DNA of 64,000 nt from contig OY811989.1 of NCBI GenBank assembly GCA_963681505.1, positions 5,039,835 to 5,103,834 on the forward strand. The letters are read 5' to 3'. The position numbers and the translations under genes are program-made. A model generated the notes under the pieces. It was not told where the DNA came from and searched no databases. It saw only the letters and a list, made by a program, of their open reading frames with translations. Source of the stretch: Eunapius fragilis. Lineage: Eukaryota > Porifera > Demospongiae > Spongillida > Spongillidae. Shown here piece by piece: positions 22,846 through 36,119 of this stretch (the first letter of the stretch is position 1; every line of letters starts with the position of its first letter).

Positions 22846-23091
22846 GGGACAGTGTCCAGCAGAATCACCCTTCTGGCTAGTTTTTCAAGTTTTCAATTTT
22901 TTTGATTTTTCTTGAACACCCATGAGCTTCTGTCAAATGGTCCTTACGCATCCTAAATCGGACTATCCATCACAAAGTTATTAGGCACTGAATTTATAAT
23001 TAGCCATACATTTCAATGCGAGCGTTACTTTTCTTTTGCTTGTTCTGGAAATTTTGAAAAAGTACCATAAGGGTGATCTGGACACTGTCCC
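22846..23091. mobile_element. MITE-like element, first family
   Basis: About 246 bp with well-kept inverted ends (GGGACAGTGTCCAG and CTGGACACTGTCCC), flanked by AT-rich TATAT/ATAT. It is closely similar along its length to the element at 20116. Confidence 0.88.
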
Positions 23092-23431
23092 ATATAATAA
23101 TTATAAGATAATTATATTGCACCCCCGCGCGCGCGCTGCTCATTAAGTTAATTTGGGCAGCAAATATTACGTAACGGGTTACATTCAAGTGAACGATCTG
23201 GACTGGTAAATAGCCTACGGCACTCCTCTGCAAATGTACCGAATTGGACGCGGAAATTTGTACACGCGGATACATTACTAACTAGAGCACCAAAATGGTA
23301 GCGGTAACACCGAACAGGTGGAAGGAAACAGTTCACCTTTGCGAAAATAATTATATTAACTTGCAATTGGATTTAGATTTACTCTATATGCAGGCATCCA
23401 CCATCCTACTGCCGTCCATGCTCCAAAGACC
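23092..23431. other. 5' flank of the Pro/Ala-rich gene
   Basis: No gene assigned. An open stretch beginning after ATGCAG at about 23390 could be an alternative 5' exon joined to the ATG at 23432. Confidence 0.4.
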
Positions 23432-23576
23432 ATGAGGGGTACGTTGAATTGCTTTTGCCTGTGTATGGTATGGTAGCCGTAGCACAACTGGGATGGGTGC
23501 AGAGTACGTGTATAATCATGGCTCATGCCTGCATGATTCGTTGTGTGTTCATACCTGCATGATTTGTTTGTGTGTT

Positions 23577-23634
<58 letters not shown>

Positions 23635-24699
23635 TGTGTGTGTATATATATGTGTGTGCATTTACTTGTATACTAATGTGATGAGGTCTGTTGTTCCTTG
23701 GTGCACACAGTCATCAACATCGAGGAGCGCAGGCGTACACGGACCGACAGGCGTTTGGCGGCTGTAGAGAGAGCAATGGCTGCCCTGGCCCCACCACCAC
23801 CAGCACCACCAGCAGTCCAGGCCCCACCACCTGTTCTGGCAGCAGCAGCACCACCACCACCACCAGTTCTGGCAGCAGCACCAGCACCAGCACCACCACC
23901 AGTTCTGGCAGCAGCAGCAGCACCACCACCACCACCACCACCACCACCAGTTCTGGCAGCACCATCACCATCACCACCACCACAGGCTGCTGCACCTCCT
24001 CAGGGTGAGGTCACTATGGCTAGCATCATAGAGAGGTTGGTGTACCTCGAGAACAGAGCACAGCGTGCAGACCACTTTGAGAGGCGGACGGTTGAACTGG
24101 AAGAGAAGGTGAAACACCTGGAGGCAATCATCTCTGCTGGCCTGCCGGCACCTGTCACCTCGTCCACCCCTGTTGCCCTCCGAGGACGGTCTCCCCCAGC
24201 CAATTCAAACTGGCCGCCCTCCTCCTCTCGAGACGTGTACCACCAGTCCCCTTCCTCGCTCATTGACACCGAGGCCACCCAACACTTCGTCACCGCTGTT
24301 CCCGTCATTCCGGCCCCTGCTACGCTCCAGACCTCGCCTGACCTGCCTCTCCCCAGCTCGGCTTCTGAAGCCACCATCCTGACCTACCATACTGCCCTAG
24401 AAACCTTTGTGGCCAAACCTGCCAGCACTCCCAACACCGCACCTCTGCTAACCGCTGTTATCACACCTTCCGATCCATCACCTGTGCCCCTCCGTCCTGC
24501 CCCATCTCGCAGAAGACCTTCGCCTTCAGGCGAAATGCCCGGTCCTTCTGGGTATGTCCCCCCCTCCTCGTCCCCTTCGTCTTCTTCCTCTTCCTCCCTC
24601 CCCTTTGTTCCCCCTGCTTCTCGCCGTTCCGTTCGTAGGTTGGCAAGCCCGGATGTAGACGCCCCGCCCCCTAAGCGTCGTAGTGGGGGTGGTGTGTGA
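23432..24699 (+). CDS. Pro/Ala-rich protein with a central coiled coil, function unknown
   Basis: The proposed exon 1 is 23432-23438 (ATGAGGG, donor GTACGT) joined in phase 1 to exon 2 at 23711-24699; 331 aa, starting MRVINIEERRRTRTDRRLAA. A short basic helix is followed by about four PPPVLAAA-type repeats rich in Pro and Ala, then a charged helix likely to form a coiled coil (ASIIERLVYLENRAQ, RRTVELEEKVKHLEAIIS), a Ser/Thr/Pro-rich tail and a basic end (PPPKRR), possibly a nuclear signal. No known family was recognised. The 1-kb open frame continues through non-repetitive sequence, which supports coding. The very short first exon is uncertain, and a different upstream exon is possible. Confidence 0.6.
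23577..23655 (+). repeat. (GT)n microsatellite
   Basis: GT tract in the intron before the large exon of the Pro/Ala-rich gene. Confidence 0.92.
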
Positions 24700-27083
24700 G
24701 GGGGTGTGTGTGGTGTGTGGGGGTGGTGTGTTTGTGTGGTGTGTTTGTGTGTGGTGGGGGTGGGGTGTGGGGGGCTTGCCGGCCCCACATGACCTGGTGC
24801 TGAAAAGTAAAGTGGTGTGGATTTTGGAATCTCATGTGTACCTCTTAGTGGAGCATTTCAACAGGGATGGAGTGTGCCTAGTAGTAACACAAAAAGTGTA
24901 CAGTGATACAAAGTACCCATGTGCAAAGCACAATGTGGTGTTGAAATGCACTCCATCCCCCACACCCATAATATTGAATCAAGATGAGGGTGTTGGTGAC
25001 CAGCTTGTGGTGTGCCAGGCACACACCTACCCCTCCCCCCCCCCCCCCCTTCTAATCCCCATCGCCATGGTACCAGTACACTGGTGCCTGCCATCATGTC
25101 CACGTCAGGTGTACCTCTGCTCCAATGGTCAGTACTGGTACGCTGTTTGCAGGGTAGGTAGGGAGGGTTTAGGGGGTGAGGGTGGGGAGGGATGGGACGT
25201 GAGAAGTGGCGTGGTGAGGGGAGGGTGTGTGGAACAGGATGTCGGACCGTAGTGTGAAGTGAGGGGATGGGTGATGCATGTGGTGGTGCATGGGGGTGGT
25301 TACATTTTCTGTTAGGTGGGGTTTGAGCAACAGACCAGTGCTAACCAACCAGGGCACCCCCTTACTGTTGGCAGAGGTTGTTGCCATGGTCTCCACAACC
25401 ATGCACTAGGGGACAAATGTCCTCTGTTCATAACTACATTCCCTCAATGATGGTACATAGCAACTACATTATCGAACGCTTCTAATCACTTTCTATTTAT
25501 TACTTAATAGCAAACTTTTTTGAGACATTTAAAGTAGTTACTAGTGGTGTTCTAATCATTTTTAGTTCGTTGCTCCTCTGCTAATTAATAACATGCATGT
25601 CAGTCATTAATCGCTTAGCTTCTGATGTAGTTCTATGACGCCATCATTGATGCAATGAAGTTCTGATAAAAAAATAAGTGCTGGACATGTGGAGATCAAA
25701 GGTACCTCCTTCATGCTAGAAGCTGATCCATGGCTAGCAATGGTTTCCATGACTGTGAAGGGGTGTGGTTTGGCTGCCATCTGGGTGCAGATGGTGCTGC
25801 AATGCACACAAGTTCCATTGAATCACCTCTACCCCATGCATCCAAGCCTCTCCCCTGTCACTAGCTACGTTGCCCTACACCTGGGGGGTGTCTCCCTCTG
25901 GATATTAGGTGTTGGATCCACTGGGAGACACCTCCATTGCCCACCACAGGAATACTCTCAAGGGTGTCACATGACATTGTGTCATCCATTGGCACTGCTG
26001 GTCATGTGACATTCTTATACAGTATTCTTGTGGGTCATTTAAGGTGGATGGCAGCATGGCTGGGTTAAGGCAACCATTGCTTGCCCTATCCCCACCTCTA
26101 GGGGGAGATGAAGTACCAACCTCACAGCTCCTTATAGTACTTCTGGCAGTGACTGTGAGCATCATGATTGTGTCAATGGAAGCCGCTAGGGTTTGCATTG
26201 AACATGATGATCCTCACACAGCTCTCAGGAGTGCTATACGTACGCTGTAAGGGCTAGAGCTATCTCCCTGGGATAGCTGTGGCAGCTTGAAAGGGTGTGG
26301 CTCTCTGACTAGCGTGGTCACCGATGGGACATAGATGTGCAGGTGCAGTGTACCGGACCAATGGTGGTGGGGAAGGGGGAAAAGGGGAGGGGTGAAGGTG
26401 TGTGCCCACACCATGAGAGGTCATGTTGTTATGCTCCACGGCACCAGGTCATGTGGAAAGTGATGAGAACGGAACGGCTTAAAATTGTCCTCAAAAAAAA
26501 AACTAAAGTCTAAAAACTTCTTTTCCCGATCCCTCCCTCCCTCCTCCCTCGTCCCCTCCCTGGATATACCCGAAAGGACCTGGCATTTCGTCGCGAGGGT
26601 TGGGGGGCTTCTGCAGGTGTGGGCGGAGGAGTGTGAGCCAGGGGGAGGTGTGGTAATGGTGGAAGGTGGGGGGGGGGAGCATGGGAGGTGAGGGCATGGA
26701 GGCGTACAGTGGTGGAGGTGGAGGGATGACGGATGTTTGCGGGGGGAGGGAGGGAGGGGGAGGTGGGGGAGTACGGTGGGGTGTCAGGGTGGTGGTTGAG
26801 CAAGGGCGAGGTGTTTGGGTGTGGAAGGGTGAGGGGAGAGGGCGATGGGGAGGCCGTCCATGGGGTGGCAAAGAAGATCCTACTATCCATCCAGGTGAGG
26901 GTTCAGCATTAAGGAGTACTTCAGATGAAGGTTATAACTTTGTGCATATGGCCTTCCACAGGGGGTGAGGTGATTTCTGATGTGCTAGCCTTTGCTGCTG
27001 CTGTGTGACTCTGGTGAGGAATGTGTGCTTTTAAGGATATCATGTGATCCACGTGTGACCTTTATCTGCAGTTGATTTGGTAG
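24700..27083. other. Low-complexity intergenic stretch, no supported gene
   Basis: GT- and purine-rich sequence (GGGTGTGG at 24690-24780, C-run at 25036-25050, GGGGGAGG at 26640-26860). Open frames at 24780-25170 and 26044-26250 (the latter with a hydrophobic LLIVLLAVTVSIMIV segment) were considered but lack splice, start or family support. It may include the 3' UTR of the upstream gene. Confidence 0.5.
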
Positions 27084-27605
27084 CCTCTTGGTGCTGTGGC
27101 AGAAAAGAAGATCTACGAGCTCGACAGCTACCAGGCTGATCCAGAAATGGTCTATGAGCTCATCAGCTACAAGGCTGATCCCGAAAAGATGGTCTCTGAG
27201 CTTGACAGCTACAAGGCTGATCCCGAAAAGAAGGTCTATGAGCTTGACAGCTACAAGGCTGATCCAGAAATGGCCTATGAGCTCGACAGCTACAAGGCTG
27301 ATCCTGACAAGAAGGTCTGTGAGCTCGACAGCTATGAGGCTGATCCAGAAATGGTCTATGAGCTCGACAGCTACGAGGCTGATCCCGAAAAGAAGGTCTA
27401 TGAGTTCGACAGCTACGAGGTTAATCCAGAAATGGTTTATGAGCTCGACAGCTATGAGGCTGATCCAGAAAAGAAGGTCTATGAGCTCAACAGCTACAAG
27501 GCTGATCCAGTAATGGTCTATGAGCCCGACAGCTACGAGGCTGATCCAGAAAAGAATATCTATGCTATGAGGCTGATCCAGAAAAGTAAGTCTCTTATCT
27601 CATAA
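27084..27605 (+). CDS. Exon of a tandem-repeat protein (YELDSYxADPE repe­ats)
   Basis: An open frame of about 170 codons encodes eleven repeats alternating YELDSYKADPEM (13 aa with its linker) and YELDSYKADPEKK (14 aa), i.e. an 81-bp dimer. Copy-to-copy changes are mostly synonymous or conservative (K/E, D/N) and no stop interrupts the frame. An acceptor (GGTAG) precedes at 27083 and a good donor (GTAAGT) occurs at 27583. The last repeat runs in a shifted frame just before that donor. The product would be acidic and rich in tyrosine. No family recognised and no partner exon assigned; a second frame is also open, so non-coding expansion remains possible. Confidence 0.45.
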   Translation, partial: PLGAVAEKKIYELDSYQADPEMVYELISYKADPEKMVSELDSYKADPEKKVYELDSYKADPEMAYELDSYKADPDKKVCELDSYEADPEMVYELDSYEADPEKKVYEFDSYEVNPEMVYELDSYEADPEKKVYELNSYKADPVMVYEPDSYEADPEKNIYAMRLIQKSKSLIS

Positions 27606-27625
27606 AGAAAATAACAACAGATGAA

Positions 27626-27849
27626 ACAATATTCTCTATGAGAACGTATAGGATTGGAAGGCAATAGTGTTGTTTAAAGGAAGGAAACAAGGGTCTAATA
27701 AGATGGGGAAATGTAATAGTTCTAATTTTGCACACAAACATTATGTCCTACAAATGGGCAAAATATAGAACTTACATTTCCCCTCCCTGTTTCCTTCCTT
27801 TATTGACTTCCAATCCAATATGCCACCAACATTCTCATAGAGAATGTTT
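27626..27849. mobile_element. Palindromic MITE-like element
   Basis: Inverted arms: ATTCTCTATGAGAACGTATA at the left, mirrored by TTCTCATAGAGAAT at the right, plus a matching inner pair (AAGGAAGGAAACA against TGTTTCCTTCCTTTA). No coding sequence. It lies just after the repeat-coding exon and separates two similar sequences ending GTGACCTTTNTCTGCAG (27071 and 27895). Confidence 0.78.
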
Positions 27850-28429
27850 TTTGCTTCTTTGATGTCATATGACCCAAGTGTGACCTTTTTCTGCAGTGGC
27901 GTTATGACCCCCTATGAGGGACGATGTGGTATCTGTTGAAGCCTTATGCCGTCGATGAGAGATATTGATATGATGTGACCAAAGTTGTGGTGGTGCGATT
28001 TTGATATCCATTGACTGCAGAATATTTTGTGCTACAACAGAGCTGCTACAGTGATGAAAAGGATGCAGTAGTTTATCAGCAATATGGTGTTACCAGTATT
28101 CAATGTTGGTGGTGAGTATTGTGCTTGTGGTGGCACCATGTGGTAATGATGTGGTTCCCTCTCCAGGTTCCTGTTATTCCCTGCACTATGCAATACACAT
28201 GTTCGATCGCCGCCTCCAGGTGAGGATTGACAGATGTGATGTAATCCCAGATATGGATGTGATGGGGTCCTTTGTCTTCCACTGTATTTTTTGAGCCGCT
28301 ATTGAACGACCTAAACAGGTCACCCATCTGCACATCTCTAAACTTGCTAAATGACCATACCTGCCTATCAATTTGGTACCTCATGGTATTATCAAAAGTT
28401 TGTACTTTTGCTACCTAGGACAGCATGCT
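27850..28429. other. Intergenic, no gene seen
   Basis: No supported exon. An acceptor-like TTTTTCTGCAG at 27895 resembles that at 27071, suggesting a duplicated segment around the repeat-coding exon. Confidence 0.45.
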
Positions 28430-31400
28430 GTCCATAATAGATTGGTCATAGATCTGCGTCCTTCCACAGGGCAAACGTCCTAATCATTGCTGAATTATTA
28501 CTGCCATAGATCTGCGTCCTTCCACAGGGCAAACGTCCTAATCATTGCTGAATTATTACTGCCATATTTATAGGACTACTGGATTACTTTCACGAGATTA
28601 AAACTCATTTGCCTATATTTTACAGACACTAGGAGACGACATTGCATTCTTCATACAAATGTGGCCTTTTTGCTATGGCTAGTTTTTTGCAGGTTGTCAT
28701 GCGGTCTGCCTGTTATGAGCTCCACCCAGTTTTCAGGGAGCTGCTCCCACTGTTGCGCTTTCATATGAGCAACTGACCACATCACCAACATGGTATTTTA
28801 TAATCTCTACTCTACCCTTTTCAACCTTATGGTGCTTGGTAGCCTTTACCTTCCTTATCACTATATGTTGTGGTAAAAATATGGCATAATTACAATCTTG
28901 TTTTGTTAGCTTACGGATGATGTTCATGCCATCATTGATGTCTGTCTTATTTAAAACAGCAGGTTTAAATTATGGTTTTACCTTATTTGGATCAGAGTTA
29001 GAATGTTATAAAATTAACCATCAGTAAGTAGTGAATGTCAGATATGGTAATTAATGTTGCTCAAGCCTTATAAAAAAGATTTATTCATGTAGCCTAAAAA
29101 TACTCATGTGATTAATACCATCACCTGTTTTGTGGTGCAGCAAAAAGGTCATGGCATGTCAGTTGTGCCTCCATGACAACTCAGTGATTCACTGTGCAAT
29201 ATCTTTTGATGCTCATCATCTTCATTCCAAATACATTGGACTGGTTTTCTCATCCTCATTAAAGTATACTGGAGCCCACCACAACAGTGCTAACCTTATC
29301 GTCTGCTTCTCATCAATAGCACTGGTTTTTTTTTCTCACAAAAGTAAGAACTGTAGAAGGCTTTATGATCAGAGAACACAACCAAACTGTCGCCCAAGAG
29401 AACAATCACCCCATACAAAACTTCAAATAAGCTGTTCTCATAATGTTGACAGCAACTACTAGTATTTGAATTGGTCAAAGCTTATTTAAAGGCATGGAGT
29501 ACTCTGTTGTGATCGGTACATGTATCATTGTTGATGACATTCTCAAAAGCTCAAAAACTTGAAAACATCCCTACTGCTGTGGAACGTATTCGCACTTGCC
29601 AGTGTCCTTATTCTTATGGCATGCAGCACTGACTGCCACATCATCCCGTAAAACGGAGTCACAGATGAAAAAGGCACCTTGATCACATGATTTTTTTAAC
29701 AAGACAATATCACTAAGGTCATGGGACACCAACATCCACAAGAAAAGTGAATCACACCTCCACTGAAAATAAGTGGGACATACAATATGTCACTTGATAT
29801 TGGTGACACCCTTCTAACAACATCTTTCATGGATGGTCCTATACACTGTCAAGCAGGAGATTGCTTTGCAGCAGTTCTTGTCAGTACTTCCACATCAAGC
29901 AAAAGGTCAGAAGATGCAGTAGCGCACTCACGGAAATTAAGAAATGGCAGACCAGTACTAAACCTTCAGACTGAGTGGGAAAGCTACATGGAATAATAAA
30001 GCAGGGAATATTGAACTACCAGAAAGTCACTCAGCGGGTCCAGATAGAACCAAAAACATATTCCACTTGATATTGGTGGCACCCATCCGACGAAGCATCT
30101 TTCATGAGGGTCCTAATGTTGTCAAGCAGTAGATTGCTTTGCAGCAGTTCCACGGAATTATAAAGCCGGAATGTTGAACTACCAAGCAGTCACTCAGTAG
30201 GTCCAGATAGAACAAAAAATGGAATACAGTAGTCATGTAGATAACAGCAGAACAAAAAATGGAATACAGTAGTCATGTAGATAACAGCCAGCCAAACATT
30301 TTCCTTAATACTGAAATCTTTTAACAGTATTAGGATCAAGATTGGGAAAGTTCTTATGCAGTCTTCTCTTTAGACATTAGATTACTTAGTTGATGCGTTG
30401 GAAAATATAGTACTGTGAAAATATCTTCAATGGCATTTATAAAGGTTAGGTAGGCTACATCTGTAGAGGGTAGTAGTATATTACGTGACGTATGTTAAGG
30501 TTACAAGTATTAGGGAACATCTGTAGAGGTTAGGTGACTTCTGTGGAGGTTAAAAGTATTAGGGGACATCTGTAGAGGTTAGGTGACATCTGTGGAGGTT
30601 AAAAGTATTAGGGGACATCTGTAGAGGTTAGGTGACATCTGTGGCGGTTACAATACTAGAGGTTAGGTGACTTGTGGAGGTTACAAGTATTAGGTGGAAT
30701 CTGTAAAGGGTAGGTGACATCTGTAGAGGGTACAAGTATTAGGTGGTATCTGTAGAGATTAGTTGACATCTGTAGAGGTTACAAATATTCTACACTCTTA
30801 CCTCCTGATATACTGTGCAAATGATCTATACCAGCAGCCTGCACAAAAGGTGGTGAAACCATAGTTATGCAAAATAAAACAGTTATATAAATTGCTGTTA
30901 TTCATTGAGATCATATTCTGCCTTCTGTATGTGTGGTCTTTCATATCTTCCCTTGTATTTCTGTCTTCTCCACTCCAACGAAATATTTCGAACACCATCT
31001 TCACCTATTCTCAGCACCATTTTTCTTAGTGGGGCCAAAGCAGGTTCCATCAATCCTGCTGAATCATTTGTATTACACTGGTAACACTGTTTGAAATGCT
31101 GTGGTATTACAGTGATAATCCTGATGCATTGGCTGCAAAGTTCCTGTCCTTGCCTCTTGCTGTTTTTAAAAACCTCTGAGGATTGATAATAGACAGGGCT
31201 TGCGCAATATCCCTAACTGAGGATGTAAAACCCACTTGATGGTATGCGCACAATACTACATACTCACAAATGCCTGTTTAACATGACTACACTATAGAAA
31301 ATCCACCAATAGCTTTCCAGGTGGTTTTCCGTGGGGGGTACATGAGAACAGATCACTCTTTTGGTCCTCCTGTAGTGTCCCGCCAAGAGCAGCTTTTTCA

Positions 31401-34400
31401 ATGTGGTGATATAGTTCTGTGGAAGGGTTCCCAGACCCTTACACTCCTAACCTTCTTCCACCAACATTGCAGTTGAGCCTTCACTTCACTTTGAACTGAT
31501 ACAGCTGCAGAGCCAGACTCCACCTTGTGAGTCTTGTGTTGTCCTCCATCAGGCGATCAAGCCACTCTCCAGGGTGTGATATTTGATCTGTACTCTGAAG
31601 GATATGCCTATAAGGTATACCTGGAAGACATGGGTGGCTAGTTTGCCTGGGACTCCTCAGTGGTGGAGTACCTTTCCCTCTTGCTGAAATAGGCCACCGG
31701 ATGCTTGTTTTCAGTAACAGCCCCCCGTCCCCCTCAATATGATGCATCTGTCTTAAAGTGTAATGGGGTGCTCTTATGTTCGGACACTACAGTACGGGAC
31801 TTGTTCACAGATGCTGCTTTAATGCCTCAAACACCTCTACACACTTGGCATTCAAAACCAGGCAATTGGGCTGTTACTTTTTGGTCAGTCAGTGTGGTTG
31901 TGCAAGTGTAGCATATTTCAGAATGAACTTGCAGTAAGACATAGGAACACACTCTCATGTTCTTCATCTCGAGCAGTGGGAGTGTCTCTCTTGAGCAGTG
32001 GGAGTGTCTCCACTGTATCTACTTCGCCTTGCCCATTTCCCACTTGGTCCAAGTAGTGTGTTCTAGGTTTGGCCGTGACCTGGCCCCCTGAAACCTTTTG
32101 AGTACAGCTGCTAGAACTGATATGTGCTCGCTCTCAATGGACAACCTTATTGTCTATCTATGCCAGTGACCATTCCTTCAGCCTTTGAAACACATTGGAA
32201 GGTAGCACCCTGGTGTTCTAACGACATCGTGTTGAATTTGGACTGACAAAAGGGTGTCACACTGTTTTCCTTGTTGCCTCTGCTACCATGGGAACCTGAT
32301 GGAACCTTCCAGTATTCCCTGTGATAGATCCTATGTGATCAGTTTGTCCACTCGTAGCATCTGACAACAGCCTGCCATCATTGTTCAGCCTCCTGTTGTC
32401 CCATCTTTCTGGACTATGGGAGCTGCCCATTCAATGTTTGATGTCGTGGCAACCCAACCTTCCACCATCTCCTTGAGTGCTCTTTTCACTGTGTCCCTGT
32501 ATACGTATTGTTATAGCATCCTGTCAAGAGCAGCTTAAAATAGTGTATCAATAAAGTAATATCAATGTTCAAGTAATAATTGATGATGTAGTAGTTATGT
32601 GGAAGGGTTCCCAGACCATTGCATCATTTTAAACCATTGCATAATCTCTTGTCCTTTGGATACAAGGTGGTGCTTTCAATACCCCACACAAACTACTTAT
32701 TGGCATTATACGTCTTTTATAAGTCACATTTAACAAGGCTTGAGCAGCATTAATAACTACATCAGATAACCATTCACTCTGATTATTTGTATACCATTCT
32801 AACTCTGATCCAATAAGGACAAACCTGTTAAACATGCACTTTGACATTCATCATTGCTACAATACAATCGACTAGCTTCTGATCCTGATTAAACTTACGT
32901 CCTGTATCTCACCACAACGGTTCTCATTGCCGTATTATCCTATCGTTGCTTTTGAATGCCACAAAATCTAAAGCATTTCCACACTTTCACTACAGAATAA
33001 ACTCCAATGCAATTGACTAGCTTCTGATCCACACTGTCACTACAGAATAAAGTCACACTTCACATGATGGTTGTAATGAGACAATCCTCACCAAAGACAG
33101 AAGAGAATTACACCCATCATTGCTGAGAAAAAAAGATGCATCTGCAGGGTTGGATCCAATCTGCTAAGAAAACTACTAGGCATTGGCCATTCCACAACTG
33201 CCTTCAAGTGTTTGCTTCATCTGGAGGTAAAACATGTTACTGAAAAGATACAACCTACAGGTAGGTATGTTACCTTTGACATTCCTATCTGGCATTTGTT
33301 CCTTTGCAATGTAAGTCCTGCTGTCTTCAGCCACGAAAAAATGGAGGATACGTGTAGGTAGCTGCCAATACCAAACTTTGTAGATCCAACTTGGTGGATA
33401 CCAGCACCAACCTAGTTTGGACTTCCTCAATCAGTGGGAGTGGATATGCATGCTTGGTGGTCAACTTGTGATAATCCACACAGAACCTTAACTCCCCTGA
33501 GCTCATCCTCACCTATACTGTAGCAGCCAACCAGGGACTGCGACTTTCTACTTTTCTGCAACATTTTTCAAGCCAAAAAAATAGGTTGGGATGCTGTGGG
33601 CTGGATTTGGTGTGAAGCAACCAGTAGTGTGATTAAAAATCCTGGTGCTGCAGCAAATCCAGGTCTATGTACTGTGTGTAACTCAGGTTCCCCAAAATTT
33701 GGAATAGCACTGTACTCAACCATTGTGTGAAGGGTGTCAGCCTCAATAACTGCAACACTACTCTTCTTGATGTACTGCTTTCCAGAATGTTTTCAGTAAC
33801 TCTGTTTGTTGCAAAGTGCGCTGCAATGCAGAAGGACTACTGAACAAAGACATGCAGCACTAATGATCAATACAACAATGATGCAACACTTGCAGAGTTA
33901 AGCATAAGAAAAGCAAATCACATTCTATGCACAAAAAATTGTGTAAGGGTGAAGGTCTTCCCCTGCACAGATGAATACTCTTTTTCATGAAATAATTTTC
34001 CAGAGCCTCATTGACGCTAGTCTAATATGCAAGCAGATGGAGGGGGAGACTTACTGTAACCTTTCTGCACTTCCCTGCTAGTTACATCTGACCAGACGAG
34101 TTCATCATCGTGATGTCAAAGTGACCTTAAATCCAGTGAAAAGAACCTCAGCATTTATGACCTGACATGGAATATAGCATGCTTATTAGTAAGAAGAAAT
34201 GTAAATCTTATTTTAAAAACATTAAATAATTTAATTAGTATTGACCTGCTTTCAAACATGAGCTTCACATTTCATCAATTTTGTGGACAATTTTCAAATC
34301 CTTGGCACATTTTGTATGGTCAGATCCACTCTGTCTTTTTTACCTTTCATGCTCATATATAAATAACCAGGAGCAGACACTGCACTCAGCTAAATTTGTC

Positions 34401-36110
34401 TTTCACAAATGCAGTGCACATGAAATTGTATGGCACTAGTGTGAGACTTGGCAGGTCAGTGTCTTCAACACTGTTGACTCCTGTGGTGCCTGGTCTGCTG
34501 GCTGCGGTACACATTGACCTGTTCTACTTTTGGTACAGTAACTGGAGTAGTAGTGAAACCAAGGTGTAGTCCATGTTCTTTAGGGAAAGAATTCCAGATG
34601 TAGTGAGAACTTCGGCTACAAAGAACTTTCATTTCACCAAGCCTCCGAACTGCCACCACTGGTTTAACATGTTCCAGGATGGGTATTCCATCTCCCACTG
34701 CCGATATCAACCGCAGTCCAGGCTCCCACTGAGATGCCACTACCTTTGGAGTGCTCACAGCTATTTCATGCTTAAGAAGTGAAATGAATTATCTAAATCG
34801 TATCTACTGATTTTATGCCAATGTCAAAGCGACCCTGAATCACCTCGGCATTTATGACCTGAAATGGAGAATAGCATTCTTAATATTCATCAAGAAGAAA
34901 AGAAAAAAAACAGGCTCCGATGATTAGTATATTAGTTATATGTTCGCAGCTGATGCATAAGAATATACAAATCTAACTATGTCAATGCTTATTGTTGCTA
35001 ATTTGCTTTTTTAATGCTGCTACTATTAATGGTACTAGCAACAGTTTAGTGCAATGTGCCCATGCCTGCTTCAATTAAAACAATGAGGTGATTGGTCATA
35101 TCTGGCTGTCGTTGGTTATTGGATTGCCTGTTGTTAGAATAGTGTACTTGTGCAGCAACAGTGTTACCTGCTCCTTGAGTCGGTCAATCTTCTGGTCATC
35201 ACTTGTTCCTTTGTGTCAAGAGTTCATCGATGTAACGCTGGCTATGAGCTGCTGTTCTTCCAGTGACATTAACCGTTTAGTGTGCTGGATAGTTCTGTGG
35301 TTTGCCTGCAGCTGTTTGCTGTCGTGCAATGGTAGTCCCACTATAAAATGGTATATCTCAGGCATCACATGATCCAATAACTTCTTGAGTTCCTGACTGA
35401 ACAGAGACACTGATTCACCTAGTAGTAGTAGCTTATGCAAAGTTTAAACCAATCAGCATCAATGGTCATGTAGTCCTTATTTTCATCTTCACCAAGCTGC
35501 AAGTACTTCCCCTTCAAGTGGGGTTGGCAGTTTGACTGCGTTCACCTCATCATTTGCCACACTGCATATGTCAAACGCTGAAACCACTCAGCAGTCTCCC
35601 AAGGGTTTTGGCACTCTTAATTGCATCGCTTGATACAGCCATTCTCTGCTACCAATGTGAAAAAGATCTACTATGTCAAGGGTGAGAACTGGACATTTAA
35701 TAACAATCGTTTGATTTGATTATGTTCACACTTATGTGACCTCGATGACTGCCACATCAACCTGTTCAATGGAATCACACCATTACTAGATAAAAAAGTG
35801 CACCAAATGCATACCCCATCAACCCATAAATGGAATCATGCAGTCACTGCAAAGACAGATGCATCTTGTTGGGCATAAAAGTTCATTCGTCAATGTCCAT
35901 CCAAGGAAGCAGCAATTCCTGTGAATTCTCTACTGCATCGTGTCTGCTCTTTTGCTACATGTGGAGATACTGACAAGAGATAACAGTTGAACATTTCTAT
36001 AATCCTGTCTGGAATGCACTAGATGAAATCGTTTAGTAGGTAGCAAGCGGTACTAGGTGATGTCAAACAAGTGGTATGGTCAGGAGTACTGAAAATACTC
36101 ATGCAATCTA
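28430..36110 (-). mobile_element. Ty3/Gypsy-type LTR retrotransposon relic, copy A
   Basis: Minus-strand remnants occur in the order expected for this family: a gag-like part at about 35220-35680 (core ESVSLFSQELKKLLDHV), a reverse-transcriptase part at about 33300-33520 (GELRFCVDYHKL, YPLPLIEEVQ) and an RNase H-like part at about 31480-31750 (DNTRLTRWSLALQLYQF). The element is clearly broken with many breaks, so it is old. Clear terminal repeats were not delimited, so the ends are approximate. A 60-bp direct duplication lies at 28444-28563. Confidence 0.75.
30430..30790 (+). repeat. Minisatellite associated with the Gypsy relics (array 1)
   Basis: Units of about 28-43 bp built from GGTGACATCTGTAGAGGTTA plus CAAGTATTA. 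The same unit forms arrays at 36120-36440 and 37880-38060, each next to a relic copy. Confidence 0.88.
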
Positions 36111-36119
36111 GATGTACTA

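Noticed and set aside
24780-25252. Open frame with VYLLVEHFNRDG and QVYLCSNGQYWYAVCR as an extra exon of the Pro/Ala-rich gene
   Set aside because: The upstream frame stops cleanly at 24699, no phase-matched acceptor was found, and no family was recognised; left as unassigned.
26044-26250. 68-codon frame with a hydrophobic segment as a small membrane protein
   Set aside because: No splice partners, conserved motif or promoter context; the length is within chance expectation.
28733-35440. Short minus-strand frames as host genes
   Set aside because: Those with recognisable motifs belong to the old Ty3/Gypsy relics; the others are fragments without support.
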